Positions 8,805-16,748 of a DNA stretch of 64,000 bases are shown one piece after another. The DNA comes from QKMZ01 sp012965515 (GTDB taxonomy: Bacteria > Cyanobacteriota > Vampirovibrionia > Obscuribacterales > Obscuribacteraceae). The position numbers and the translations under genes are program-made. The stretch covers positions 1 to 64,000 of the forward strand of contig CALFMP010000048.1 of the NCBI GenBank assembly GCA_937879965.1, written 5' to 3'. The first letter of the stretch is position 1; each line of letters opens with the position of its first letter. The notes under the pieces are model-generated. The model did no database searches. It was not told where the DNA came from and saw only the letters and a list, made by a program, of their open reading frames with translations.

Positions 8805-10172
8805 ATGGCTGGCAATACCATCTCGGACGAAAGATCAGCTCGACGAGTGTTCGTCGAGACTTTCGGCTGCCAGATGAATAAAGCAGATTCGGAAAACATG
8901 CTCGGTCTGTTGAGCGAGATCGGTTATGAACAGACTCTTGATTCCAAACAAGCTGATCTTTTGATCTTAAATACCTGCGCAATCAGAGAAGGTGCTGAGG
9001 ACAAGGTTTTCAGTTACCTTGGCGCCTGGGGCAAACAGAAGAGAAAGCGTCCCGAATTGATGATTGCTGTGGGCGGTTGTGTCGCGCAAGAAAAAGGTGC
9101 ATCGATTCTTACTCGCATGCCTTATATCGACGTGGTTTTTGGAACGCACAACGTCAATCGGCTTCCTGACTTGGTTTTGAAAGCACGCAACGAGAAGAAG
9201 AGCGTTGTGGAAATAGTTCAAGAACTTCCGGAAGATTTACCGGAACTGCCGGTAATCAGGCAGAATGACTTTTCTGCTTGGGTGTCTGTAATTTACGGCT
9301 GTGACTACAACTGCACCTATTGCATCGTGCCTTATGTTCGTGGTCGTGAGAAGAGCAGAACAGCAGAGGCGATTGAAAAAGAAATCGAAGAATTGACTGC
9401 CGCGGGTTATCTCGAAGTGACGCTGCTCGGACAAAATGTCACTGCTTACGGGCATGATCTCGATCCCAAGATACATTTGGGTGATCTGATTCGCCGCCTT
9501 GAAAAGTACAAGGAGTTGAAGAGAATTCGCTTCCTGACTGGGCATCCGCGTGATCTTCAAGACGGCATCATTGATGCGGTGTACGAAGTTGAAAGCGCTT
9601 GCGAGTATTTCCACATCCCCATTCAAGCCGGAAGCGATCGCACGCTTCGCCGTATGGCCCGCGGATATCAAGTCGATTTTTACAAGCGCCTGATTGAAAA
9701 AATACGCAGCAAAATGCCTGAAGCGGCAATAACAAGTGATTTGATCGTCGGCTTTCCTGGTGAGACGGAGCAAGAGTTTATGGACACTGTCAATCTTGTG
9801 GAGGAGATTCAGTTCGACTCGTGCAACACAGCCGCTTACTCACCGAGACCTCATACACATTCTGCTTCCTGGGCCGACCAGCTTCCCGAGCATGAAAAGT
9901 ATGAACGCTTGCGTTTCCTGAACTCCGTTGTCGGCGACGTTTCACACAAGATCAACAAACGATATGTGGGCAGACGGGAAGAAGTTCTGGTTGAAGGTGA
10001 AAGCCAGCGTGATGCTACGCGCTTGACTGGCAGGACACGCACAAACAAAGTCGTCAATTTTGAAGGAGACAAGTCTTTGAAAGGAAAGCTTGTCGACGTC
10101 GATATTCAGTCCGCAAATCCGTGGGCTCTTCGCGGCACTCTTTGCGCTGCTGCAATCCCGGTAACCAATTGA
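8805..10172 (+). CDS. miaB: tRNA-2-methylthio-N6-dimethylallyladenosine synthase (MiaB)
   Basis: MiaB is a radical-SAM methylthiotransferase that adds a methylthio group to i6A37 of tRNAs reading UNN codons. From the ATG at 8805 (455 residues) the N-terminal cluster cysteines are Cys22 (FGCQMN), Cys58 (NTCAIRE) and Cys92 (GGCVAQ). The radical-SAM cluster is Cys166/170/173 (CDYNCTYC). A C-terminal TRAM region follows. FGCQMN and the YSPRPHTHSA stretch point to MiaB rather than RimO. The start at 8805 is chosen because GAGG lies six bases upstream; a TTG at 8778 would add nine residues. Confidence 0.95.
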   Translation: MAGNTISDERSARRVFVETFGCQMNKADSENMLGLLSEIGYEQTLDSKQADLLILNTCAIREGAEDKVFSYLGAWGKQKRKRPELMIAVGGCVAQEKGASILTRMPYIDVVFGTHNVNRLPDLVLKARNEKKSVVEIVQELPEDLPELPVIRQNDFSAWVSVIYGCDYNCTYCIVPYVRGREKSRTAEAIEKEIEELTAAGYLEVTLLGQNVTAYGHDLDPKIHLGDLIRRLEKYKELKRIRFLTGHPRDLQDGIIDAVYEVESACEYFHIPIQAGSDRTLRRMARGYQVDFYKRLIEKIRSKMPEAAITSDLIVGFPGETEQEFMDTVNLVEEIQFDSCNTAAYSPRPHTHSASWADQLPEHEKYERLRFLNSVVGDVSHKINKRYVGRREEVLVEGESQRDATRLTGRTRTNKVVNFEGDKSLKGKLVDVDIQSANPWALRGTLCAAAIPVTN

Positions 10173-10210
10173 TTTCATTTTAGTAGGAAGGGAGAGTAAG
10201 TTCTAATACC

Positions 10211-10729
10211 ATGTCTGAGTCAAAATCTACGACAGCCTCACAACTCAACCATGTGATCCGTGAATTTGTTGCGGATGATTTGGTGGCACTCAAGAATTGC
10301 TTTGTTGAATTGCAAGAGTTTGAGAGAGAATTGGTCAGTCACCGTCTGCCCGGCGAAGAGATTGCTGAGCGTTACATTCAAGCTCTTTTGCAGCGAAAGA
10401 AGGACGGTTCAGCCGAGATTTTCGTTGCCGAAGTCGACGGTAAAGCGGTCGGATTTCTGAGTGTACTTCTAAGCGAAAAGCTTGATGCTGATTTGAACGA
10501 GCCCATCGAACTTGCTTACTTGTCCGACATTGTGATCTTGAAGGATTACCGCAAGGGCGGAATTGGTGAATCGCTGGTTAAAAGAGCCGAGAAGTATGCC
10601 ATTTCCAAAAACGCTATGTACCTTTCCGCCAATGTTTTGGCGAACAATAAAGGTGGTCGTGCTCTCTACGGAAAATCCGGGTTCAACGAATATGAGCTAC
10701 TAATGCTCAAGAAGTTGCCGACTAAATAG
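10211..10729 (+). CDS. GNAT-family N-acetyltransferase
   Basis: A 172-residue single-domain GNAT protein that should move an acetyl group from acetyl-CoA to an unknown amine. Motif A is present: the beta strand LSDIVILKDYR is followed by the pyrophosphate-binding turn RKGGIGESL. The later ANVLANNKGGRALYGKSGF is the typical motif B with N and Y. It follows miaB by 38 bases on the same strand and ends one base before the convergent EF-hand gene. The substrate cannot be read from the sequence; it could act on a protein N-terminus or a small molecule. Confidence 0.85.
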   Translation: MSESKSTTASQLNHVIREFVADDLVALKNCFVELQEFERELVSHRLPGEEIAERYIQALLQRKKDGSAEIFVAEVDGKAVGFLSVLLSEKLDADLNEPIELAYLSDIVILKDYRKGGIGESLVKRAEKYAISKNAMYLSANVLANNKGGRALYGKSGFNEYELLMLKKLPTK

Positions 10730-10730
10730 C

Positions 10731-11411
10731 TTATATTCTCAAAAGACGGAAATATTCCTGCAGATCCATTCTGGAAATGCCGGCATTTTCTGGTGCCCAG
10801 TGTTCGTCATACGCTTTTGAGATTGCTTCGATATTGCGCATCAGAAAGATAAGAAAGGACTTTTCGCGCCAGCCTGTTAGATCGTCGGTCGCAGCATTCT
10901 GCAATTCCTGCCGGCTGAGAAATCCGTCACCGTCCTGGTCGATTGTGTCGAAAGTTTTCAAAGCAAATTCGTGGATGTCCTGAAATGTTTGACTCAAATT
11001 GATTCCACCCGAAGGAACCGGCACCTTTTTCCAAGCTTCCGGACGAGGAGCCGCTTCGCAGGTGCCATCTTCGTGAACTTCAATCTGATCGAAATATTCT
11101 TGCAAGTCAACTCTCGAGATTCCTCGTTTGTCCGATGCCCACTCTTCGTCGTAAGCGGAGGCAATATCTTCGATGCGGCGAATCAAGAAAAGGAGAAACG
11201 ACTTTTCGCGCCAACCGGCAGCGGGATCTGTAAATGCATTTGAGAGCTCGGCTTGTGTGACAAAGCCATCGCCATCCAAGTCGAGACTATCGTAAGCTCC
11301 ATAGGCGAACACTTTTATGTCGTTCAATGACGACTTAACGTTGATGCCGTCCTGGGACCTCATCCAAGCTGTTTGCGATTGCTCGGCTTGCTGTTGTGAT
11401 GTGCCTGTCAC
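10731..11411 (-). CDS. EF-hand protein with internal duplication
   Basis: A 226-residue soluble protein made of two ~110-residue copies. Each begins with a canonical calcium-binding EF-hand loop: DLDGDGFVTQAE at 44-55 and DQDGDGFLSRQE at 158-169, with all acidic ligands and the -z Glu present. Each is followed by GWREKSFL(L/I)FL and a second, degenerate hand ending GISR(V/M)DLQEYF that lacks most ligands. No signal peptide is seen, so it is probably cytoplasmic. The start is a GTG at 11411; no in-frame ATG suits. Calcium buffering or sensing is likely, with unknown partners. It resembles the paired-hand layout of calmodulin-like proteins by chance or convergence. Confidence 0.8.
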   Translation of the reverse strand: MTGTSQQQAEQSQTAWMRSQDGINVKSSLNDIKVFAYGAYDSLDLDGDGFVTQAELSNAFTDPAAGWREKSFLLFLIRRIEDIASAYDEEWASDKRGISRVDLQEYFDQIEVHEDGTCEAAPRPEAWKKVPVPSGGINLSQTFQDIHEFALKTFDTIDQDGDGFLSRQELQNAATDDLTGWREKSFLIFLMRNIEAISKAYDEHWAPENAGISRMDLQEYFRLLRI

Positions 11412-11542
11412 TTCTTGATCCTCATGGGCTGCTTCTTTAAAACGACCTTTAATCTACTTCTATTATCGGTCTTGCCCGTTAGTAAGAGGTGATAAACAGC
11501 TCGTAAACCCGCGTCTGTGCTCGCTGTATCCCCATAAAGGGT

Positions 11543-11548
11543 TATAAT
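11543..11548 (+). promoter_or_regulatory. Candidate -10 element for tsaC
   Basis: A perfect TATAAT lies 10 bases before the tsaC ATG. Transcription would begin about 11555, leaving almost no leader. There is no clear -35 hexamer at 17 bases. Confidence 0.4.
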
Positions 11549-11558
11549 AGCGGACCTT

Positions 11559-12629
11559 ATGAAAGACCAGGCCCCCGTCAAGACGGCAATTAATGCCGAG
11601 GAAATAAAGTCCGCTTCCACCCTGTTGAAAGCAGGACAGCTTGTCGCCTTTCCAACAGAGACTGTCTACGGGCTCGGTTGCGATGCTGCCAATGTAGAAG
11701 CGTTGGCGCGGTTGTACCGAGTCAAAGGACGCCCTGGTAATCATCCGGTGATTGTTCATCTTGCCTCTGTTGAACAGCTCAAAGATTGGGCAAAAACAGT
11801 GCCGCCGGAAGCGCTGGCGCTGGCAAAGAAATTTTGGCCCGGTCCGATGACGCTCATCTTGAAGAAATCGGACAAAGTGCTTCCTGAAGTAAGCGGCGGC
11901 CAGGACACTGTCGGTCTGAGAATTCCTTCTCATCCTGTGGCGCTTGCCCTGCTTAAGGAATTCAACTCAGGAGTCGCCGCACCGTCAGCAAACCGGCATG
12001 GACGAATTAGCCCCACGACAGCAGAACACGTGAAGTCGGAACTTGGAGATCTGGTTGCGAAAGTCCTTGATGGCGGCAATTGTTCTGTCGGTATCGAATC
12101 CACAATTGTCGATCTTTCCAGTGATAAGCCACGCATTCTCAGGCCTGGAATGATTACGCTGCAAGAAATCGAAAACGTACTGAAGGAAGCTAGAGAAGAG
12201 GCAAAAGACGACTCGAAAAGAAAGGCGAAGTCTGCAAAATCGAAACAGTCGAAATCTGCCGATTCGCAAACCGGTGGTGACTCAAACAGTACGGTCGTGC
12301 CGCGAGCACCTGGAACACTTTCGAGCCACTACGCTCCGACTACTGATTTGAAACTCTTTACACATGCGAATCTTCCACGTGCAATTGCTACATCCGAGAG
12401 CCTGATGATGAAGGTTTCGGTAATGGCATTTTCCGATCCTATCAAAGCGACATCGGTGATCACCTGGAAACAGATGTCCGAAGATCCGGCCGAATGTGCA
12501 CGCCAGCTTTATGCATTCATGCGGGAGCTGGACACTTCCGGCGCCGACTATATCGTTGTGGAAGAACCTCCCGAGTTGCCGGAGTGGATGGGCATCTTGG
12601 ATAGATTGCGCCGCGCGGCGAACGGATAG
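11559..12629 (+). CDS. tsaC: L-threonylcarbamoyladenylate synthase, Sua5 type
   Basis: The enzyme makes threonylcarbamoyl-AMP from threonine, bicarbonate and ATP, the first step of the universal t6A37 tRNA modification. The N-terminal YrdC domain (about residues 10-215) shows the opening LVAFPTETVYGLGCDA, the SAPSANRHGRISPT loop and the ILRPGMIT end. The 356-residue length and a C-terminal domain (from about 255) place it with the two-domain Sua5 form rather than the short TsaC. The domains are joined by a Lys/Ser/Asp-rich linker (about 208-245) that is longer than usual and probably flexible. The ATG sits close behind a TATAAT, suggesting a very short leader. Confidence 0.9.
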   Translation: MKDQAPVKTAINAEEIKSASTLLKAGQLVAFPTETVYGLGCDAANVEALARLYRVKGRPGNHPVIVHLASVEQLKDWAKTVPPEALALAKKFWPGPMTLILKKSDKVLPEVSGGQDTVGLRIPSHPVALALLKEFNSGVAAPSANRHGRISPTTAEHVKSELGDLVAKVLDGGNCSVGIESTIVDLSSDKPRILRPGMITLQEIENVLKEAREEAKDDSKRKAKSAKSKQSKSADSQTGGDSNSTVVPRAPGTLSSHYAPTTDLKLFTHANLPRAIATSESLMMKVSVMAFSDPIKATSVITWKQMSEDPAECARQLYAFMRELDTSGADYIVVEEPPELPEWMGILDRLRRAANG

Positions 12630-12668
12630 CTTTTAGTGCATAGTCAGTGAGGTCTCGGAGATTGTCTG

Positions 12669-13673
12669 ATGGCAGATATAGGTAAGAAACTAGCAGGAAA
12701 TGTCGATGGCGACTTTTTTGTCGATTCGACATGCCAGAACATGGACATTTGCCGACAAGTTGCGCCGGAGAACTTTACCTACTGGCAAGACTTTGCCGTG
12801 GTAGGCAAGCAACCTGAAGGTGGTAAAGAAACCCGTCAGGCACTGCATGCGGTGCTTTGTTGCCCATACGGTTCGATTGGAACTACAAAGAAGGCAGAAC
12901 TTGCAGAAGCCATGCAAGATTTTCCAATTCAAATCGACAATGAAGTTTATTTTTGTGGATTCAATTCTCCAAAAACCTCAGGCGGCAACAGCTACTTTGT
13001 CAAACATCAAGGCGGCAACTGGCTTTTCAGCACTCCGAAATTTCAAGCCCAACTGGTCAAGAAATTGGAGAATATGGGCGGTGTAAGTTACATATTTCTC
13101 TCCCATCGAGATGACGCCGGCGAGAGCGAAAAATTTGCTCAACACTTCAAAGCGCAACGAATAATTCACAAGCATGATCTGGAGGCGCAGCCGCATGCTG
13201 AAGTGGTTTTGAATGAAACCGAATCGTATGAGTACCAGCCTGATTTCTTCATCATTCCCTCTCCAGGACACACGGAAGGGCACATGATGATGCTTTACAA
13301 GAACAAGTATCTGTTCTCCGGTGATTCCTTATATTACGATCGAAAAGAGTCGAGGCTTGAGATTTGGAATCCTCTTTGGACCTGGTATTCGTACGAAGAG
13401 CAAACCATGTCCATGGAAAAGCTCTTGAATAAAGAATTCGATTGGCTTCTTCCCTCTCACGGTCAGCGTGTTCATCTCGAAAAGTCTGTGATGAAGCAAC
13501 AATTGCAAGATGCAATCGATCGCGCCTGGCAATTGCCTGATCCCGAAGCTGCAACGCCAGAGCGTGTGCGCATTTTGGAACAGTACGCCGGTGAGCTGAA
13601 GGGCATTAACCAACCGGAATATGCCAAGCTGATCCAAGCAAAAGCTGAATGGCTGAAAACCCTGATTAAGTAA
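12669..13673 (+). CDS. Ferredoxin-like / metallo-beta-lactamase-fold fusion protein
   Basis: A 334-residue protein with two domains. The first ~95 residues resemble a single-cluster ferredoxin: a C-x5-C motif (CQNMDIC), VAPENF, and a distal LCCPYGSIGT. The usual second Cys of CxxCxxC is a Met, so a three-Cys [3Fe-4S] or incomplete cluster is expected. The rest is a metallo-beta-lactamase fold with SHRDDAGE (a variant of HxHxDH), SPGHTEGH, FSGDSL and PSHGQ. Relatives of this fusion occur in cyanobacteria and plants, with no settled function to my knowledge. It follows tsaC by 39 bases. A hydrolase or oxidoreductase role is inference. Confidence 0.75.
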   Translation: MADIGKKLAGNVDGDFFVDSTCQNMDICRQVAPENFTYWQDFAVVGKQPEGGKETRQALHAVLCCPYGSIGTTKKAELAEAMQDFPIQIDNEVYFCGFNSPKTSGGNSYFVKHQGGNWLFSTPKFQAQLVKKLENMGGVSYIFLSHRDDAGESEKFAQHFKAQRIIHKHDLEAQPHAEVVLNETESYEYQPDFFIIPSPGHTEGHMMMLYKNKYLFSGDSLYYDRKESRLEIWNPLWTWYSYEEQTMSMEKLLNKEFDWLLPSHGQRVHLEKSVMKQQLQDAIDRAWQLPDPEAATPERVRILEQYAGELKGINQPEYAKLIQAKAEWLKTLIK

Positions 13674-13694
13674 CATCTCCGTTCCTGAAGTAGA

Positions 13695-14060
13695 ATGGAG
13701 ACTATGAATGAAAGTCAGGAACAGAAAACAGAAGCAGAGACTAACGAGTCACAATCGTCTTCGTCCTGCTCATTGCCGTCTGCCGAAACACAAGCCGAAT
13801 CTGGTACCGAGCTTGTGACAGGCGATCCAAAGGCTGTCTCCGATTCCGTGGCTATTGCTGGCTCTAGCACTGTCGGTCAGTTTCCCATTACGGATAAGGC
13901 CGACAAAGTAAAAGCTCCTCTGACATTGGAAGAGAAGCGAAAAGTATGGATTCGCCGCATAATCGGAGCGATCTTGTTTTTTTCCATTCTCGGTAGTTTG
14001 GCACTGCTTGCCGCTGCTCAAGCTGTGACCTTTCTTTTCAAAACAATTCTCAGCCCTTAA
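13695..14060 (+). CDS. Small membrane protein with Ser/Glu-rich cytoplasmic tail
   Basis: A 121-residue protein of unknown function. The first ~75 residues are low-complexity, rich in Ser, Glu, Gln and Thr. A basic stretch (EEKRKVWIRR) comes next, then one long hydrophobic segment near the C-terminus (IIGAILFFSILGSLALLAAA). This is the layout of a tail-anchored or single-pass inner-membrane protein with the tail in the cytoplasm. The start is ambiguous between the ATGs at 13695 and 13704. Its 3' end overlaps the convergent nagZ by 11 bases. It lies just behind the ferredoxin/MBL fusion and may share its transcript. Confidence 0.55.
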   Translation: METMNESQEQKTEAETNESQSSSSCSLPSAETQAESGTELVTGDPKAVSDSVAIAGSSTVGQFPITDKADKVKAPLTLEEKRKVWIRRIIGAILFFSILGSLALLAAAQAVTFLFKTILSP

Positions 14061-15612
14061 CTGGGCTTGTCTCAAGCTCCACAGGACACTTGCCGCTCGC
14101 GCCCATCCTGCGAACAAGCATGACTGCTAATTCTTCCATTGCTTTGTCGGATGGATCAAAAGTGCACATATAGGTCGTGGATTTTGAAACGGCCTGGCAG
14201 TCGTAGGGGATGTCCGCAGCAATGCCAATCAAGTTTGAGGCGCTTTTCTCCAGACTTCTGGCAAGTTCCAGCTGCCCCTTATTCAGCCCGGCTCGAAATG
14301 TAACAAGAGCAATGTTGCGATCTTTCAGCCGGGAAGCCATTTGCTCGATTTCAGTATTGTCCGGATTGACTGTGTATCTGATCTCTTCGATCGATGGCTT
14401 TAAACCATTGAACTTGAGCTGCTCTTGAAGGAAACGTGCCAGAGGCAGAGGATAACGCGGATGGTTGGGAACGACGACCGTAAGCGGCTCTTCGCTGACG
14501 TTTTGAAACTTGCCTTGTAATAGGGCTATTGCGTGTTGGTAGATTGTGGACACTCGCGCGTTATCGTCTTCCAACCATCCTTTCAGCTGTGTCAGACGTG
14601 ATTTGTGATCGATCGAAGGTTTCTTCGCGTTTGGAAATAGCTTTTCAATGCGCTCGTTTGCTGTGCGAATGCGTTCTTCTTTGAGGCGGCCGCTGCGTAC
14701 TGCGTCGATAATATGCTGATGTGCATCCTTCAATTCCGACGCGGACGAGCAGAGAAGGAGCACGTCGCAACCTGCTTCAACCGCCAGCAATGCCGACTCT
14801 GACAATCCATACCGATTGGTTATCGCCTTCATCATCATGTCGTCTGTGAAGATAAGTCCTTCAAAGCCGAGTTCTTTTCTAAGCACGCCTTCCAGCAGTT
14901 TTGAAGACAGGGTGGCCGGCAAAGGTTTCTCTTCATACGAAGTAAGCCATACGTGCCCTGCAAGCAATGCTGGGGCGAGCCGCGCGCAGTCTCTAAATGG
15001 TTTCAATTCCAATTCTTGAACCGACTGCATTGAACGATCGATTACTGCCAGTTCTGAATGCGAGTCTTGCCCTGTGTCGCCGTGACCCGGGTAATGTTTT
15101 ATCACTGGAACGACGCCTTCTTGCATAAATGCTTCCAGCATCGCTTTTGCGAATCGTGAGACTGTTTCGCTATCCGAGGAAAATGCACGGGTTCCAATGA
15201 TCGGGTTCAAAGGATTGCTGGCCACATCGACTACAGGAGAAAGAACACAATTGACACCGAGCGCGCGCAATTGTTTTCCATTCACAACTGCGGCGGTCTC
15301 AGCATACTTTTCATTGCCGGTAGCCGCTAAAGCCATTAGTGAAGGCAAGGGAGAGATCACATCGTCAAAGCGCTGTACTGCTCCACCTTCCTGGTCTACG
15401 CAAATGATGGGATTGAATGCCGATGCGTTGGAAATTCTCTCGACAAGTTCAGAAAGCTGTTGCAAGCTTTCCACATTGTCTTTAAAAATGCAGATACCGC
15501 CGGCGGTGCCATCTTTGAGGAGTTGTTCGAACTGAGCATCGAGAGATTTTCCAGGCAAGCGCCCAACAAGCAGCCGCCCTACAGCTTTTTCGATACTTTC
15601 GTCTGCGGGCAC
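14050..15612 (-). CDS. nagZ: Beta-N-acetylhexosaminidase, GH3 family (NagZ-like)
   Basis: A family 3 glycoside hydrolase of the NagZ type, which removes GlcNAc from muropeptides during peptidoglycan recycling. The diagnostic KHYPGHGDTGQDSHS loop carries the Asp/His acid-base dyad of bacterial NagZ. FTDDMMMKAI holds the nucleophile Asp, and the start has GGICIFKDNV. At 520 residues it is longer than proteobacterial NagZ (~340): a second C-terminal domain with Rossmann-like character follows residue ~350, as in Gram-positive and cyanobacterial members. No lipoprotein signal is visible, so the enzyme is probably cytoplasmic. It starts seven bases after the cyclase gene on the same strand, so the two are probably co-transcribed. 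Confidence 0.85.
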   Translation of the reverse strand: MPADESIEKAVGRLLVGRLPGKSLDAQFEQLLKDGTAGGICIFKDNVESLQQLSELVERISNASAFNPIICVDQEGGAVQRFDDVISPLPSLMALAATGNEKYAETAAVVNGKQLRALGVNCVLSPVVDVASNPLNPIIGTRAFSSDSETVSRFAKAMLEAFMQEGVVPVIKHYPGHGDTGQDSHSELAVIDRSMQSVQELELKPFRDCARLAPALLAGHVWLTSYEEKPLPATLSSKLLEGVLRKELGFEGLIFTDDMMMKAITNRYGLSESALLAVEAGCDVLLLCSSASELKDAHQHIIDAVRSGRLKEERIRTANERIEKLFPNAKKPSIDHKSRLTQLKGWLEDDNARVSTIYQHAIALLQGKFQNVSEEPLTVVVPNHPRYPLPLARFLQEQLKFNGLKPSIEEIRYTVNPDNTEIEQMASRLKDRNIALVTFRAGLNKGQLELARSLEKSASNLIGIAADIPYDCQAVSKSTTYMCTFDPSDKAMEELAVMLVRRMGASGKCPVELETSPVKG

Positions 15613-15619
15613 GACCGAC

Positions 15620-16606
15620 TTAGACCGTACTGATTAGCTGGTAGACCTCTACCGGCTTTTGTCTGCCTTTGACTGCGAATTGATTGACATATTTGAACTG
15701 GAAGCGTTCGCGCGCCAAATCGTGCGTCACGCCGTCCACCCAGATTTCGCCTGCGTGATCGCTTGTGATTAGTTTTTCCAAGCGGAAAACAATATTGGCT
15801 GTGTCGCCGGTAATTGCTTGCCCTGCTCCCGATTGTCCTAAGGTTCCGGCAGCGACCGGACCGGTAGCTAGAGCGATGTCGACGACCAGCGGATGTTTTT
15901 TGAAGGGCCAGAAATTGGTGTCTTTTGCCAAACGGGCGGTGATCGTGCGCATTTGCAATGCTGTCAAACAGGCTTGGTATGCCTGCAAAGCAGCGCCTTC
16001 TTTTGAATCATCGCCGCTCCAGTAAGCCATGATTGCGTCGCCTGCGATTTTTTCTAGTTGACCGTAGTGTCTATGTATTTCTTCGTTGAGAGCGTCGAAA
16101 ACCATTTTTTGAGCACGCATTACTAAATCCGGCTCGGAAGCGTAGGTTTCCATGAGACCACTGAAATCGACAATGTCACCGACTAGAATGGTGGCGTTGA
16201 TCAAGTGAATGCGGAATTGAGTCTTATCTTGCTCGTCTCTGTCCTCGTCCATTTCTCGGGCGGCGTTGAAAGGAGGACTGACGAGGAGATCGTATTGGGC
16301 GATTTTGACTTTGTCGCCGCTGTGAAGAACGTATTCCTTGCCGGGTGTAAGTCGCGTGCCGTTGAGCGACGTGCCGTTTGTCGAACCGTTGTCAATCAGT
16401 GTCCAACCGTCCGGTGTGCAACGAATCTCCGCGTGTTGCCCCGACACCTCCGGAAATGGAAGCACCAGGCGGCGCTTGTCGCCTGCGCCTGGTTTGCGGC
16501 CGATCGAAAGCACCTCACCTTCAGTAAGGTCCAGGGACCAGCCATCCGGCGATTCTGGCAGCACCGTGATGGAGCCGGACGTAGAATTTTTCCCAACTGA
16601 AGACAA
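15620..16606 (-). CDS. FHA domain-adenylate/guanylate cyclase
   Basis: A 328-residue two-domain signalling protein. The N-terminal FHA domain (about 20-110) binds phosphothreonine; its motif is IGRKPGAGDKRR, SGQHAEI and NGSTNGTSLNG, intact. The C-terminal class III nucleotide cyclase (about 132-325) shows metal-binding Asp residues in VGDIVDFSG and KIAGDAIMAYW, and should make cAMP or cGMP. It is soluble. The FHA part offers a direct way for Ser/Thr kinase signalling, such as from the kinase array at 1.7-8.1 kb, to control cyclic nucleotide production; that link is inference. The gene has its own -10 candidate upstream and is followed at seven bases by nagZ. Confidence 0.88.
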   Translation of the reverse strand: MSSVGKNSTSGSITVLPESPDGWSLDLTEGEVLSIGRKPGAGDKRRLVLPFPEVSGQHAEIRCTPDGWTLIDNGSTNGTSLNGTRLTPGKEYVLHSGDKVKIAQYDLLVSPPFNAAREMDEDRDEQDKTQFRIHLINATILVGDIVDFSGLMETYASEPDLVMRAQKMVFDALNEEIHRHYGQLEKIAGDAIMAYWSGDDSKEGAALQAYQACLTALQMRTITARLAKDTNFWPFKKHPLVVDIALATGPVAAGTLGQSGAGQAITGDTANIVFRLEKLITSDHAGEIWVDGVTHDLARERFQFKYVNQFAVKGRQKPVEVYQLISTV

Positions 16607-16666
16607 TGGTTCCGAAACCCTTGTAGATAGCCAACGAAGCTAAAGGCTCTTTTTAATACGTTGTTT

Positions 16667-16672
16667 ATTATA
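16667..16672 (-). promoter_or_regulatory. Candidate -10 element for the FHA-cyclase gene
   Basis: On the minus strand this reads TATAAT, about 60 bases before the cyclase ATG. The best -35 candidate, TTAGAA, is only 15 bases upstream, so the assignment rests on the -10. Confidence 0.35.
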
Positions 16673-16748
16673 GCTATGGTCAAGTTGTTCTAACCGCCTC
16701 AAATGAGAGACGGCTAGAATTCTCAATACTTGATTTCACCCTGGGCAG

